Assembly (NCBI RefSeq): GCF_029094525.1
Contig: NZ_CP119107.1
Coordinates: 2,914,001-2,978,000, forward strand
Origin: Pullulanibacillus sp. KACC 23026
Lineage (GTDB): Bacteria; Bacillota; Bacilli; Bacillales; Sporolactobacillaceae
DNA: 64,000 bases
Direction of reading: 5' to 3'
A program made the translations under genes and the position numbers. This document shows positions 1-9,102 of this stretch, piece after piece; positions within the stretch are counted from its first letter, which is position 1, and each line of letters begins with the position of its first letter. Under the pieces are notes generated by a model. The model saw only the letters and a program-made list of their open reading frames with translations, was not told where the DNA came from and did not search any database.

Positions 1-659
1 AATTCTGCGACTTCTAAATAGCCCGTCTCTTCTTTATATGTTGTTGAAAATGGGAACGCTAAGTGATTCTCTAGATAGCTATAGTAGCGCCTTAAACTCT
101 CGTCATTTACATTAAGCAATTGGTATTTAGTGCTTTCTTTGTACTTGTTCCCTCTCTTAAGGTCATTGACCCCTAATAGTTGTGCCGCTTGATATTCCCA
201 TTCCTCAACTTCTACTGCCATCTCCTCAATCAATTCCTATGGAACAATAAATCCATCTATTATTGAATGATTATTAAAAGGGTTATCTTGAGCAACTGAC
301 GGTATGGAGAAATCCTGATCAAAATAGGTCAACTTAAACATATCTTGAATCTTCTTTGACTTCTGTGATGTCGTACTCTGTTTTGTTCCAAAATATTCAT
401 TAATGCCTTATACAGAGACATAGGGTTGACTCGCTTTATCAAATAAAAAATTGATCGTTCCGAGTGCATGAATAACCGCCGCTGCCCAGATCTTAATGCG
501 GCCTGAAACAAACGGAACCTCTCTTTTTCTAGCTAGTTTATTTATTAATTTTTCAATAACCTCATCGTAATCTTCATTTAAAAATTCACCACTAAACGCT
601 AAGGTTAATTTCTTCAATTCCTCTTTCTTTTCCGCAATTTTTTCTTTGGTTGCCGCCAC
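1..659 (-). pseudogene. DUF6398 / CcbP-like protein, broken by two in-frame stops
   Basis: The frame starts with ATG at 657-659 and reads 83 codons before a TAA at 408-410. The same frame then continues with family-like sequence (EYFGTKQSTTSQKSKKI) to a TAG at 237-239, and goes on to the window edge. The first part resembles the helical DUF6398 domain. The last part (YYSYLENHLAFPF) resembles the CcbP-type calcium-binding domain that often follows it. No frameshift is needed, only two substitutions to stop codons, so I read it as a decaying gene rather than two small genes. Its 5' end is intact and its 3' end lies outside the window. Function is unknown. Confidence 0.72.
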
Positions 660-917
660 TGGAGTACCCTCCCTATTTTCCTTTATAAAAAGTATTTACT
701 ATAATAATAGGCTTTAATGAAACGTCCCAATCATAGGGAGAACAAGGCCAATGTGGGTGGGCATAATGACAAAGCCAAACCGCCATATTAGTGAAAAAAC
801 GGTTCAGCTTGCCAGACCGTATAAACATACAATTCCTTCTTACCCAAACCATCTAGAGAAGAGAAAAAGCTATATTTTTACTTTAGTCAGATATGAAACA
901 GAGGGGTCCTCCCTCTA

Positions 918-1550
918 TCAAACCTGCTCAAGAAGAGTTGGTATACCATCTTTTCTGTTCAGCCAAAAATAGGCAAGGAGTCTGTCTTTTGAATCATTAC
1001 CGCTATTTATTTTTTTCATTAACTTACGACTTTTTTTCAGTAAATAATCTTTATGATCCTTCTTAAACAAGAAAGCAAGACCAGATGTCATGTAAAATTC
1101 ACCTAAATCCATCAATCTGCAATACAAAAGTAAATTATTATTAGCATTTTGACTAAAACCAAAATCGATTAAATGGATGACCTTGTTAGTTAATAAATCA
1201 TTTAGAACCAACATGTTCTTTTCTTTATCCACATCAATGATGCTATAAAGAGAATGAACCGATTGCGTCATGGCATTTAATAGAACTTTTTCCTCTTCGC
1301 GAGTTTCGATGCCCTTATTAATATATTCATTTAAAGCACGCTCTCCGTCATTACGATTTTCATAGATAAGAAAATCATAAATAAAATCTTCCTCATTCGG
1401 ATATTTAACCACAATCTGATTATTTTTCAGTACTCCTATTTCATTACCCGCTTCCAAAAAATCATCATCATTAATACATTCATCCAATATTTTGGTATGC
1501 AATTCAACTTGCAAGTTCCTATAGTTTTTATATTGATCTAATAGACTCAT
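918..1550 (-). CDS. hypothetical protein, 210 aa
   Basis: I do not recognise the family. The protein is predicted soluble and largely helical, acidic in its N-terminal half (around DECINDDDFLEAG) and basic near the C-terminus (KKSRKLMKK), with no signal peptide or membrane segment. A possible ribosome site (AGGAGC) lies a few bases before the ATG. The gene is flanked downstream by the broken DUF6398 gene and upstream by GGGGACTGTCCCC-type palindromes, so it is probably transcribed alone. Length and codon use look like a real gene of this low-GC genome. The 251 bases between it and the DUF6398 gene hold no supported gene. Confidence 0.6.
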   Translation of the reverse strand: MSLLDQYKNYRNLQVELHTKILDECINDDDFLEAGNEIGVLKNNQIVVKYPNEEDFIYDFLIYENRNDGERALNEYINKGIETREEEKVLLNAMTQSVHSLYSIIDVDKEKNMLVLNDLLTNKVIHLIDFGFSQNANNNLLLYCRLMDLGEFYMTSGLAFLFKKDHKDYLLKKSRKLMKKINSGNDSKDRLLAYFWLNRKDGIPTLLEQV

Positions 1551-1568
1551 CTCAATGCTCCTTTAATA

Positions 1569-1822
1569 GGGACAGTCCCCAAATCTGATTTAATTTCAAA
1601 CAAAATTATAGCATAAAGCTAATGGGGACTGTCCCCCTTTTCACATTCCCCATTACATTAAAGGGGTCAGTCCCCCTTTTCATCACATTGAACAACACAA
1701 AAGCCGAAAAACCTTGATTTTTAAGGTTTTCCGGCTTTTTAGGTCTGTCCCCACTTACTTTAAATCGATAAAGCGAAATCAAAGCTTACGGACGTTTTAG
1801 GTTTTCGTGAGGGACTGCCCCC
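1569..1822. repeat. cluster of GGGGACTGTCCCC-type palindromes
   Basis: Short palindromes of the form GGGGACTGTCCCC occur at about 1569-1580, 1624-1636 and 1663-1675, with degenerate copies near 1743-1752 and 1809-1822. They fill the space between the 210-aa gene and the malic enzyme gene and have no coding potential. They look like a small dispersed palindromic repeat that gathers at gene ends. Confidence 0.6.
1699..1740. terminator. rho-independent terminator downstream of the malic enzyme gene
   Basis: A strong inverted repeat (AAGCCGAAAAACCTT and AAGGTTTTCCGGCTT around a short AT loop) is flanked by A and T runs, so it could act in both directions. On the minus strand it lies about 100 bases after the malic enzyme stop codon. 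Confidence 0.75.
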
Positions 1823-1835
1823 TCTATCGCCCCCC

Positions 1836-3233
1836 CTATCTAAACTCCGGCGGAATGCGGCGGGCTACACCTGTTATGATAGCGGCTTCTATGACGGCAT
1901 AGCGGACTTTGGAGACGACGGTTTCGTTGAAAATACTTGGAATGATGTATTGCTCGTCTAATTCGGTATCGGTTACGACAGAGGCAATCGCGCGTGCTGC
2001 TGCGAGTTTCATAGGTTCGTTAATTGCGCTTGCACGGCAATCGAGTGCACCGCGATAGATTCCTGGAAACACCAACACATTGTTAATTTGGTTCGGGTAA
2101 TCGCTGCGCCCTGTCGCAAAAACTCGGACATGTTCCAGCGCTTCTTCAGGCGCAATCTCCGGATCAGGATTAGCCATTGCGAACACAATCCGGTCTTCAG
2201 CCATTTTCTGAATATCTTCGGCAGTTAATATATTTCCGCGCGAGACACCAATAAACACGTCGGCGCCTTGGATCACTTCTTTAAGACTTCCTTTTTGACT
2301 TTCTACTTGTTCCTGCTCAGCCAGCCACTGCCACATCGGGTAGTCATACTTAGCCCCGTAAGTAATCGCACCGTCTTTATCAACTGGAACCAACTTGGTC
2401 ACACCCGCATTCAAAAGCATTTTACAGATGGCGACACCTGCTGCTCCAATTCCATTAACCACAACACGGACATCCTCAATTTGTTTTCCGACCACTTTTA
2501 AGGCATTTAAAAGTCCTGCCAGCACCACGACCGCTGTCCCGTGTTGATCGTCGTGAAAAATCGGAATGTCTAACTCTTCTGATAAGCGGGCTTCAATTTC
2601 AAAACACCGCGGTGAGCTAATATCTTCTAAATTAATACCGCCAAAGATCGGGGCAATGTTTTTAATAGATCGAATAATTTCTTCCGTGTCTTGCGTATCC
2701 AAGCAAATCGGAAAGGCATCTACATCAGCTAATTGCTTAAATAGCATTGCTTTCCCTTCCATGACGGGTGCTGCCGCTAGAGGTCCTATATCTCCTAACC
2801 CAAGCACTGCACTCCCATCTGTCACGACCGCTACCGTATTTCGCTTGATCGTTAAGGAGTACGCCTTCTTTTCATCTTCATGAATGGCAGCGCAGACCCG
2901 CGCCACTCCAGGTGTGTATACTCTGGACAAATCATCTCTATTTTTAATAGGAATCTTGGTATTCGTTGATATTTTTCCTCCTAGATGGGCGAGAAACGTG
3001 CGGTCGGAAACGTTAATCACGCGAACACCTTTAGTCGCTCTTAAACAATCGAGCACCTTTTGTTCTTCAACATCTTTTACAGAAATCGTGATATCCCGAA
3101 CCGAAGTGGTCCCACTGGAACTGATCATGTCAATGGAAATAATATCCCCACCGCATTCGCCAATGATCGAAGCCACTTCACCAAAAGAAACATGAGTCAA
3201 TTCAACTCGGGCAATTAAATTATTATAGGCCAT
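1836..3233 (-). CDS. NAD(P)-dependent malic enzyme with N-terminal ACT domain
   Basis: Oxidatively decarboxylates malate to pyruvate and CO2 in the cytosol. An ACT regulatory domain fills about residues 5-78. The malic enzyme N-domain follows with the catalytic tyrosine in YTPGV (Tyr106), the catalytic lysine in EGKAMLFK (Lys161) and metal-binding residues in NLED (Glu203, Asp204) and HDDQ (Asp229). The nucleotide-binding domain starts with NGIGAAGVA at about 260. The length of 465 aa fits ACT-type bacterial malic enzymes, and all key residues are present. ACT domains usually bind amino acids, so allosteric control is likely but not shown here. A GGAG-type ribosome site precedes the ATG. It lies after the HisD-like gene on the same strand with a 133-base gap, so cotranscription is possible but unproven. 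Confidence 0.93.
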   Translation of the reverse strand: MAYNNLIARVELTHVSFGEVASIIGECGGDIISIDMISSSGTTSVRDITISVKDVEEQKVLDCLRATKGVRVINVSDRTFLAHLGGKISTNTKIPIKNRDDLSRVYTPGVARVCAAIHEDEKKAYSLTIKRNTVAVVTDGSAVLGLGDIGPLAAAPVMEGKAMLFKQLADVDAFPICLDTQDTEEIIRSIKNIAPIFGGINLEDISSPRCFEIEARLSEELDIPIFHDDQHGTAVVVLAGLLNALKVVGKQIEDVRVVVNGIGAAGVAICKMLLNAGVTKLVPVDKDGAITYGAKYDYPMWQWLAEQEQVESQKGSLKEVIQGADVFIGVSRGNILTAEDIQKMAEDRIVFAMANPDPEIAPEEALEHVRVFATGRSDYPNQINNVLVFPGIYRGALDCRASAINEPMKLAAARAIASVVTDTELDEQYIIPSIFNETVVSKVRYAVIEAAIITGVARRIPPEFR

Positions 3234-3366
3234 GAATGTGCTCCTTCTTTTAAACTTTCATAGAAAAACCTTGATTGATCAGTGTGTGCCGTCTCGCACA
3301 AATTTAAAAACTTTTAAGGGGTACCGTCAAAAGACGGTATCCCTATTCTGGTATGACATGTTTAAA

Positions 3367-4647
3367 TTAGTTATTTACTTTTGCATAGCGGCGAACTCGT
3401 AAAAGGGCCTGTTCGGCGTGACCCGCAAAGTTCTCAAGTTGGCAGAGTCTTGCCGCGTATTCCCCAATATAAGCCGAAGCTTCAGGCGAGACTTTTTGAT
3501 AAGTAACAGTTTTAATAAACTTCCCTACCCATAAACCGCCCGTATAGCGAGCAGCCCCTTTGGTTGGCAGTGTGTGATTGGTTCCAATAACTTTATCACC
3601 ATATGCGACGTTTGTTTCTGGTCCTAAGAATAGACAGCCATAGTTGGTCATGTTCTCTAAGAAATAATCCGGATCTTCCGTTAAGACTTCAACGTGTTCA
3701 TAGGCTAATTTATCAGCTTCCACTAAAGCCTCTTCAATACTATCAACTAGTAAAATTTGACCATAATCGGCCCAGGAGACACTTGCCACATCTGCAGTTG
3801 GCAACACTTTAAGCTGTCTTTCAATTTCTTTCAGGGTTTCATGAGCTAAATGTTCAGAAGTGGTAATTAGTGCACAAGGTGATGTCGGTCCATGTTCGCC
3901 TTGTCCTAGAAGGTCGGTGGCAATCATTTCAGCATCGGCTGTGTCGTCCGCAATAACCAATGTTTCAGTTGGTCCTGCAAATAAATCAATACCCACACGA
4001 CCATATAATTGGCGCTTCGCCTCTGCAACAAAAGCATTACCCGGCCCTACGATCATATCGACCGGTTGAATCGTTTCCGTACCAATTGCCATAGACGCCA
4101 TTGCCTGAATGCCGCCTAATAAGTAAATTTCATCTGCCCCTGCTAAATGCATCGCCGCAATCGTCGCATTCGGCACTTCCCCATTAATAGGTGGTGTACA
4201 AGCGATCACTCGTTTCACTCCAGCTACCTTTGCTGTTAAAACGCTCATGTGCGCCGAAGCCACCATCGGATAACGGCCACCTGGTATGTAGCAGCCAACA
4301 CTGTTTACTGGAATATTTTTGTGCCCTAGAATAACACCCGGGATATTTTCAACTTCAATATTCGTTAAAGAAGCGAGTTGTGCTTCAGCAAATTGACGTA
4401 TATTTTTTTGGGCAAATTTGATATCCTCAATCACATTTTGTGGAACCTTCCCCACAATTTCGGTAATTTGTTCGTCTGTTAAACGGAACGATTCCGGAGA
4501 CCATTTATCGAATTTCTCAGAGAATTCACGGACCGCTGCATCTCCACGGGTTTCAATCTCATGTATGGCATCAGCTACAATTTTAGAAACCTGCTGATAA
4601 TTTTTTGAAACATCTTCTTTGGATTTGCCGGCTTTAATCACTCTCAT
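3367..4647 (-). CDS. HisD-family NAD-dependent alcohol dehydrogenase, probably catabolic
   Basis: Histidinol dehydrogenase family, 426 aa. Zinc ligands are visible at Gln249/His252 (LGQGEHGP), the catalytic pair at Glu317-His318 (YEHVE), Asp351, and a C-terminal His410 (FAGHAEQ), so the enzyme should be active. No other histidine gene is nearby. The usual EHD after the zinc glutamine is EHGP, as I recall from HisD paralogues such as sulfopropanediol dehydrogenase (HpsN). I infer oxidation of a small polyol or sulfonated alcohol to an acid, not histidine synthesis. The promoter carries two LacI-type operators identical in core to those before the divergent MBL/MFS operon, plus a cre site, which marks it as an inducible, glucose-repressed catabolic gene. 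The ATG is preceded by GAGGAGGAA. Confidence 0.85.
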   Translation of the reverse strand: MRVIKAGKSKEDVSKNYQQVSKIVADAIHEIETRGDAAVREFSEKFDKWSPESFRLTDEQITEIVGKVPQNVIEDIKFAQKNIRQFAEAQLASLTNIEVENIPGVILGHKNIPVNSVGCYIPGGRYPMVASAHMSVLTAKVAGVKRVIACTPPINGEVPNATIAAMHLAGADEIYLLGGIQAMASMAIGTETIQPVDMIVGPGNAFVAEAKRQLYGRVGIDLFAGPTETLVIADDTADAEMIATDLLGQGEHGPTSPCALITTSEHLAHETLKEIERQLKVLPTADVASVSWADYGQILLVDSIEEALVEADKLAYEHVEVLTEDPDYFLENMTNYGCLFLGPETNVAYGDKVIGTNHTLPTKGAARYTGGLWVGKFIKTVTYQKVSPEASAYIGEYAARLCQLENFAGHAEQALLRVRRYAKVNN

Positions 4648-4668
4648 TATAAATTCCTCCTCATTTTA

Positions 4669-4743
4669 TGAATGCGTATGCAGAAAAACCTCACAGTAAT
4701 TTGTTTGCGTTTTCATTGTATCTCATTATGAATACGTATGCAA
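4669..4743 (-). promoter_or_regulatory. hisD-like gene promoter with two LacI-type operators
   Basis: On the minus strand a -35 TTGCAT (4738-4743) and a -10 TACAAT (4715-4720) are separated by exactly 17 bases. The operator TGAATACGTATGCA at 4729-4742 covers the -35 box, and a second, TGAATGCGTATGCA, lies downstream at 4669-4682. Both match the operators in front of the 160-aa gene at 6108 and 6205. This predicts repression by the LacI-type regulator encoded at 4840-5826. Confidence 0.8.
4702..4715. promoter_or_regulatory. catabolite-responsive element (cre) at the transcription start
   Basis: TGTTTGCGTTTTCA (reverse complement TGAAAACGCAAACA) is a good match to the CcpA cre consensus. It lies just after the -10 box and over the expected start point of the hisD-like promoter, a usual place for repression. 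It predicts shut-off when a preferred sugar is present. Confidence 0.65.
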
Positions 4744-4781
4744 TATTAAAATTACTTTTAATTTTAAATTAATGAGCAACT

Positions 4782-4816
4782 GAAAACCCCTGCACATTTC
4801 GAATGCAGGAGTTTTC
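4782..4816 (-). terminator. terminator of the LacI-type regulator gene
   Basis: GAAAACcCCTGCA and TGCAGGaGTTTTC form a hairpin just after the regulator stop codon. It separates the regulator transcript from the hisD-like promoter. Confidence 0.75.
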
Positions 4817-4839
4817 TCTATAAAAAAGAAGTCTTTTTC

Positions 4840-5826
4840 TTAGGTTGTTTTTCTTTCGATTAACCTTCCTTTTACTTCTATATTCCCGGAAATACCCGAA
4901 TAATCCTGAATCTCATTCATCATGTATTTTACAGTTTGATCCACCATTTCAGAGATCGGCTGCTCCCAAGTGGTTAAGTTATGGGTTGGCCAAGCTGACA
5001 TTTCAATATTATCAAAGCCGATTATTTTTGTTTCACTAGGAATAGGAATGCCCTGTTCTCGAAAAGCTCCTAAAACACCAAGTGCCATAATATCATTCGC
5101 TACAAAAATCCCCGAAGGTATATCGTTCTGAGAAATAATCTCCTTTGCTATGTTGTACCCTCCCGTAAACGTATAATCAGAGGTGTATTTTTTATAGGGT
5201 AACTGGTACTTATTGACTACCTCTAAAAAACCTGATTCACGCTCTCTGCTTGTTGAAGTATTCGTGTTTCCCGAAATATACACTAGTTCAGAGCACCCTT
5301 TTTTTATTAAAAACTCGGCTATTTGACGGCTTGCCTCCAAATTGTTGGTGCAAACCGAAAAGAAGTCCTTTATATCAACCTTCCTGTTAAAGAAAACAAG
5401 CGGAATCTTATTTTCCTTAAAACTCTCAGTAACATTTAAAGAAAGGGTGGCATCTGTAATAATGACGCCAGCCACCTTATAATTAAGCAATGTTTCAATA
5501 TCTTCCTCTTGAAGTTCGTCATTATTAGTATGGACGAATAAAACGCTATAGCCCAGTTTTTTGAAGACGGTTGCAAACTCTTTTAATACATGTGGATAAA
5601 ATGGGTTTTTAACCCCCTTCATTACAAGCCCAATAATTTTTGTTTTATTTGTAATCAAACTTCTCGCAAATTCATTTGGACCATACCCTAACTCAGCCGC
5701 TGCTGCCAAAACCTTTTTCTTTGTTTTTTCAGAAACCGTTGCTCCTTCAAAGAAAACTCTTGAAACAGTCGATTGCGAGACACCCGCATATTTCGCTACA
5801 TCCTTTGCCGTAACGCCCTTTCTCAT
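4840..5826 (-). CDS. LacI-family transcriptional repressor of the HisD/MBL/MFS regulon
   Basis: 328 aa. The N-terminal helix-turn-helix reads VTAKDVAKYAGVSQSTVSR, followed by the LacI hinge and a periplasmic-binding-protein-like effector domain to the C-terminus. It sits between the two units that carry the shared TGAATACGTATTCA-type operators, with its own terminator, so it is the obvious regulator. No clear copy of the operator lies directly before its own start; the nearest are those at 6108-6218, upstream of the divergent operon. The effector is unknown. The ATG is preceded by AGAGGTTGTGAC, a fair ribosome site. Confidence 0.9.
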   Translation of the reverse strand: MRKGVTAKDVAKYAGVSQSTVSRVFFEGATVSEKTKKKVLAAAAELGYGPNEFARSLITNKTKIIGLVMKGVKNPFYPHVLKEFATVFKKLGYSVLFVHTNNDELQEEDIETLLNYKVAGVIITDATLSLNVTESFKENKIPLVFFNRKVDIKDFFSVCTNNLEASRQIAEFLIKKGCSELVYISGNTNTSTSRERESGFLEVVNKYQLPYKKYTSDYTFTGGYNIAKEIISQNDIPSGIFVANDIMALGVLGAFREQGIPIPSETKIIGFDNIEMSAWPTHNLTTWEQPISEMVDQTVKYMMNEIQDYSGISGNIEVKGRLIERKTT

Positions 5827-6062
5827 GTTATGTCACAACCTCTTTTATATGATTTATTACGTATCCTCGCCATTAGATAGTGGATCAACCTATTTAAAAC
5901 AGGTAATTTTATAGAAAATAGAATAGATATAAGTGCGTTTCTGATAATTATAATACAGGAAATGTAAAATCTTGAAACTATTAATTAGTAAATAAAAATA
6001 TGACGGACCCTATTTTTTGAAAAATAACTAAAAATAAAGACAAACTCAATTTTTAAATATTA

Positions 6063-6218
6063 TTGACAAAATTTCGAGTAATGGTTAATCTGTAGAAAAG
6101 CATCAAATGAATACGCATTCAAAACTTAAATTTTATTTAACAGCTAAATACATTTTTTGAAGTGAAAGGAGTGAAGATTTTTATTAGTTTTCTTCAATCG
6201 CAAATGAATACGTATTCA
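6063..6218 (+). promoter_or_regulatory. promoter and two LacI-type operators of the 160-aa/MBL/MFS operon
   Basis: A -35 TTGACA (6063-6068) and a -10 TAATCT (6086-6091) are 17 bases apart. TGAATACGCATTCA at 6108-6121 lies just after the expected start point, and the perfect palindrome TGAATACGTATTCA lies at 6205-6218. The bases after both operators (AAAACTTAA) are also the same, so the second block may be a duplication. The operator copies are 97 bases apart, compatible with repressor looping. Confidence 0.8.
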
Positions 6219-6283
6219 AAACTTAACCTTTAATAATTTTCCCTTCTTACCCAATCTGTTCTTGAAAGGAAGAGTAAGAAAAA

Positions 6284-6766
6284 ATGCCCAATAGGAATGC
6301 ACCTCATAACCTGACAGACCTTCTACACAATCCGATCAATGGCATCACTCATGAAGAAGCTGTTCTTTACTTCACCAGAATAAGAAAGCCCTTTCAAAAT
6401 CTCAGGCAAATCATCCATCGTTTAAGTGGCTTTATGATTCTCTTCCATAATCAAAAATTCCTTAAATCAGAAGCCGTATTAGCTTTTGAATTAGGAAAAG
6501 ATCTATTAGGAGAGACGATGGAAGACTTACGTACAATCAAAGTCCCACCTATAGCAGAAAGACATTTTCATCAGTTATTTCATAGTGCCAATTACTTGTA
6601 TGAATTTTATCAGATTAAAAGAGACCAACCAACTGGGACTGAATCACACGATTATGGTTTATCCCTTTTAGAAAAGGCTTATTCAAGCTTAAAAAAGGCA
6701 ACTGACTTTTCAAATGGATTGGAAATGGTTTCTTTAGATTCAAGCTGCGCATGCGGTCATCATTAA
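6284..6766 (+). CDS. hypothetical protein with Cys/His C-terminal tail, 160 aa
   Basis: I do not recognise this family. It is a soluble, mostly helical protein rich in histidine (for example AERHFHQLFHSANYLYEF) and ends in SSCACGHH, a cluster that could bind a metal. It has no signal peptide or membrane segment. The start has a GGAAGAG-type ribosome site 10 bases upstream. It is the first gene of a three-gene operon under two LacI-type operators, 18 bases before the MBL-fold gene, so it probably serves the same catabolic pathway, as a small enzyme, subunit or metal-handling partner. That role is inference from position only. Confidence 0.75.
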   Translation: MPNRNAPHNLTDLLHNPINGITHEEAVLYFTRIRKPFQNLRQIIHRLSGFMILFHNQKFLKSEAVLAFELGKDLLGETMEDLRTIKVPPIAERHFHQLFHSANYLYEFYQIKRDQPTGTESHDYGLSLLEKAYSSLKKATDFSNGLEMVSLDSSCACGHH

Positions 6767-6784
6767 TTATAAGGAGTTTTTGCT

Positions 6785-7660
6785 ATGAATGATTATTCCA
6801 TTTGGGTATTAGAATACGCTGCTGTACCAGATTACCATGTTGGTGGTGTCATTTATGGGGCACACAATGAAGGGCATCTTAAACTCCCCTACTGCTACGC
6901 CTTAATTAAAGGAAACGGGCATACAGCTCTCGTAGATGTTGGCTTTAACTATCGGGACTATGGAAAAGTTCTAGCCGAACGTTTTGGTGTCCTCAATTGG
7001 CATAGCCCTAAAGAAGTATTAAAAGAAGTTGGCGTATCCCCTGAAGAAATTGACACTGTTCTTGTCACTCATGCCCATTTTGACCACTTTGGAAATATTG
7101 AAGACTTTCCTAACGCCAAATTTTATGTTCAAGAACGAGAAATCTCAAAATGGATGTGGGCGATGTCATTACCTAATCAATTTAATTGGCTAACCGGTGC
7201 GCTCGATCCAGGTGATATTGTCCGGGCAGCCAAACTTGCCCAAGAGGGTCGACTCGTTTTAATTGACGGTGATTATGAAAACGTATTGCCTGGAATCGAT
7301 TTGTTCTCTGCCTTTGACACCCACACGTTCGGATCTCAATTCATTCGTGTTCGACAAGATGAATCAAGTGAAAATAATTCATGGATCTTGGCAGGTGATT
7401 TAGTCTATGTCTTTGAAAATGTGGAAGGCCGGGATGGAGACGGAACCTATTTGCCTGTTGGCCTAGCGTCTGGCAGTCAGACCAATTTGCTTTTGGTTAC
7501 AGAAAAAATGATGAATTTAGTCGGGCGTGAATCCAATCGAATTATCCCCGTCCACGAAGAGCGCTTAGTCGAGCGTTTCCCATCACGTATTACCGATAAG
7601 GATTTGCATATTGTTGAAGTTGCCCTTGGTAAAAACGATAGTTCAAAAGTTAATAGATAA
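6785..7660 (+). CDS. MBL-fold metallohydrolase, AHL-lactonase-like
   Basis: 291 aa. The metallo-beta-lactamase motif HAHFDH is at residues 96-101, with a further metal histidine at about 180 (FDTHTFG), the bridging aspartate at about 205 (LAGDLVY) and a late histidine in IIPVHEER. This is the dinuclear zinc site of the lactonase-like branch of the fold. Members open lactone rings or hydrolyse related esters. In this operon, beside a HisD-family dehydrogenase and a carrier, it is more likely a catabolic lactonase for an oxidised sugar or polyol than a quorum-quenching enzyme. That choice is inference. The start follows AAGGAG with good spacing. Confidence 0.88.
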   Translation: MNDYSIWVLEYAAVPDYHVGGVIYGAHNEGHLKLPYCYALIKGNGHTALVDVGFNYRDYGKVLAERFGVLNWHSPKEVLKEVGVSPEEIDTVLVTHAHFDHFGNIEDFPNAKFYVQEREISKWMWAMSLPNQFNWLTGALDPGDIVRAAKLAQEGRLVLIDGDYENVLPGIDLFSAFDTHTFGSQFIRVRQDESSENNSWILAGDLVYVFENVEGRDGDGTYLPVGLASGSQTNLLLVTEKMMNLVGRESNRIIPVHEERLVERFPSRITDKDLHIVEVALGKNDSSKVNR

Positions 7661-7712
7661 TAAGTTTTTTAAATCTACAAGGACAACTTTTAAAACGGAA
7701 AGGTGGCTGAAC

Positions 7713-9056
7713 ATGCACGAACCCAGAAATTTTAAAAATGGATCCGGCAAAGAGACCGCTTCTTGGAAGAAGAATTTCTCTCTTGGGAAAACTGGACTTA
7801 TGGTTACCCTCTCCTCTTTTCTAGGCTGGACAATGGTTAATATGGATAGTTCTTTTTTTAGTAATATTTATCCACTCATTCAAAAGGATCTTCATTTATC
7901 TGATTGGATGATTAGTTCCATTATTACGATCATGGCCGTTGCTGGATGTATCGCTACTTTAATAAGCGGTCCACTCTCCGATTATTTAGGACGGAAAGTG
8001 ATTTTCCAATGGACGATTGCCTTTACTGCAATTGGGAGTGCACTTAGTGCGATTTCAGGGGGGTACTTTGCCCTTCTTATCGCCCGATGCTTAACGATGG
8101 CAGGAAATGCTTCCGAATGGATGATTGGGCAAGTAATGGTTACCGAGGGGACACCGAAAGAATCCAGAGGTTGGTGGACGGGTGTTGCCCAGGTCGGTTG
8201 GCCTGTCGGATGGTTTCTAACGTCCATTGTTGTAGCTGTACTTGTCCCTGCATGGGGATGGCGTGGTGTTTTCTGGTTTGGTCTCATCCCAGTTGCTCTA
8301 ATCCTTCTAACTAGAATTTGGGTTAAAGAAAGCGATCGTTTTCTTGAAGTAAAAAGAATCCGAGAGCAAGAGAAAAGTCATCCCCAAGATCACAAGATTA
8401 GTGATGCCGTGACTAAAGTGGTTGATAAAAATAAAGTCAATCAATTTACTTATCGCCAACTTTTTAATTCAGATTTACGTAGTAGAACTATTCTCTTATG
8501 GGTTTGGCAATTCTTTTATAATTATGGTCTTTACGCTGTTGCCTTCTTCTTACCAAGTATAGCGGCTGCTCATGGGTTCGATCTGAAAGATACTTGGATT
8601 ATTAATGCATGGGGAACAGCCGTTGGCGCCATTGGCTACTTACTGGCAGCCTTTTTAGGAAATATATTTGGAAGAAGAGAAATCTCAAAAATTTGGCTGT
8701 TATTAGGTGGGATTGCCGGAACTTGTTTTGCTTTTCTGACTCATAATCCTGCTCAAATGGCCTTCTGGTGGTCAGCTTACTACTTCTTTACCGTCGGGCA
8801 TATGGGTGTGTACATACCTTATATGATGGAAAACTTTCCTACAAGAACAAGAGGAACAGGTTCATCCTTAATGTCTTTTGCCAACTGGGGAGCCCTGTTA
8901 CTTGCAGGAATCACCTCACAATTAATGGTACATTCTTTAGGTGTTAACATCGCCACGTTCCTTTGGTTAGGCGTTGCCAGCTGGATTGCCTTTCTCTGCA
9001 GCTTTGGTACGCCAAAGATTGCTCCAGGAAAAGAATTAGAAGATATTATTAAATAG
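7713..9056 (+). CDS. MFS transporter, metabolite:proton symporter type
   Basis: 447 aa with 12 predicted membrane segments. The N-half carries the MFS signature GPLSDYLGRKV between segments 2 and 3, and the C-half the related GNIFGRRE. I start it at the ATG at 7713, which follows GGAAAGGTGG, rather than at an upstream codon overlapping the MBL gene. It is the last gene of the LacI-controlled operon and is followed by a terminator. It probably imports the substrate that the HisD-like and MBL-fold enzymes process. The substrate cannot be read from the sequence; sialate/aromatic-acid type porters have similar architecture. Confidence 0.88.
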   Translation: MHEPRNFKNGSGKETASWKKNFSLGKTGLMVTLSSFLGWTMVNMDSSFFSNIYPLIQKDLHLSDWMISSIITIMAVAGCIATLISGPLSDYLGRKVIFQWTIAFTAIGSALSAISGGYFALLIARCLTMAGNASEWMIGQVMVTEGTPKESRGWWTGVAQVGWPVGWFLTSIVVAVLVPAWGWRGVFWFGLIPVALILLTRIWVKESDRFLEVKRIREQEKSHPQDHKISDAVTKVVDKNKVNQFTYRQLFNSDLRSRTILLWVWQFFYNYGLYAVAFFLPSIAAAHGFDLKDTWIINAWGTAVGAIGYLLAAFLGNIFGRREISKIWLLLGGIAGTCFAFLTHNPAQMAFWWSAYYFFTVGHMGVYIPYMMENFPTRTRGTGSSLMSFANWGALLLAGITSQLMVHSLGVNIATFLWLGVASWIAFLCSFGTPKIAPGKELEDIIK

Positions 9057-9064
9057 GAATTTCG

Positions 9065-9102
9065 TACACCGTTTACTTCTTAGAAGAGACGGTGTTTTTT
9101 TC
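9065..9102 (+). terminator. terminator of the MBL/MFS operon
   Basis: ACACCGT and ACGGTGT form a stem followed by a run of T residues, 8 bases after the MFS stop codon. Confidence 0.75.

Noticed and set aside
1-659. Pyrrolysine or other stop-codon recoding
   Set aside because: Two different stop codons (TAA and TAG) interrupt the frame and no recoding signal is seen. Decay is simpler.
751-972. Plus-strand gene of 73 aa
   Set aside because: No ribosome site, overlaps the 3' end of the 210-aa gene, and the residues look like chance translation.
3367-4647. Histidine biosynthesis gene hisD
   Set aside because: No other his genes are near, the control is by a LacI-type operator and a cre site, and it shares its operator with a catabolic operon.
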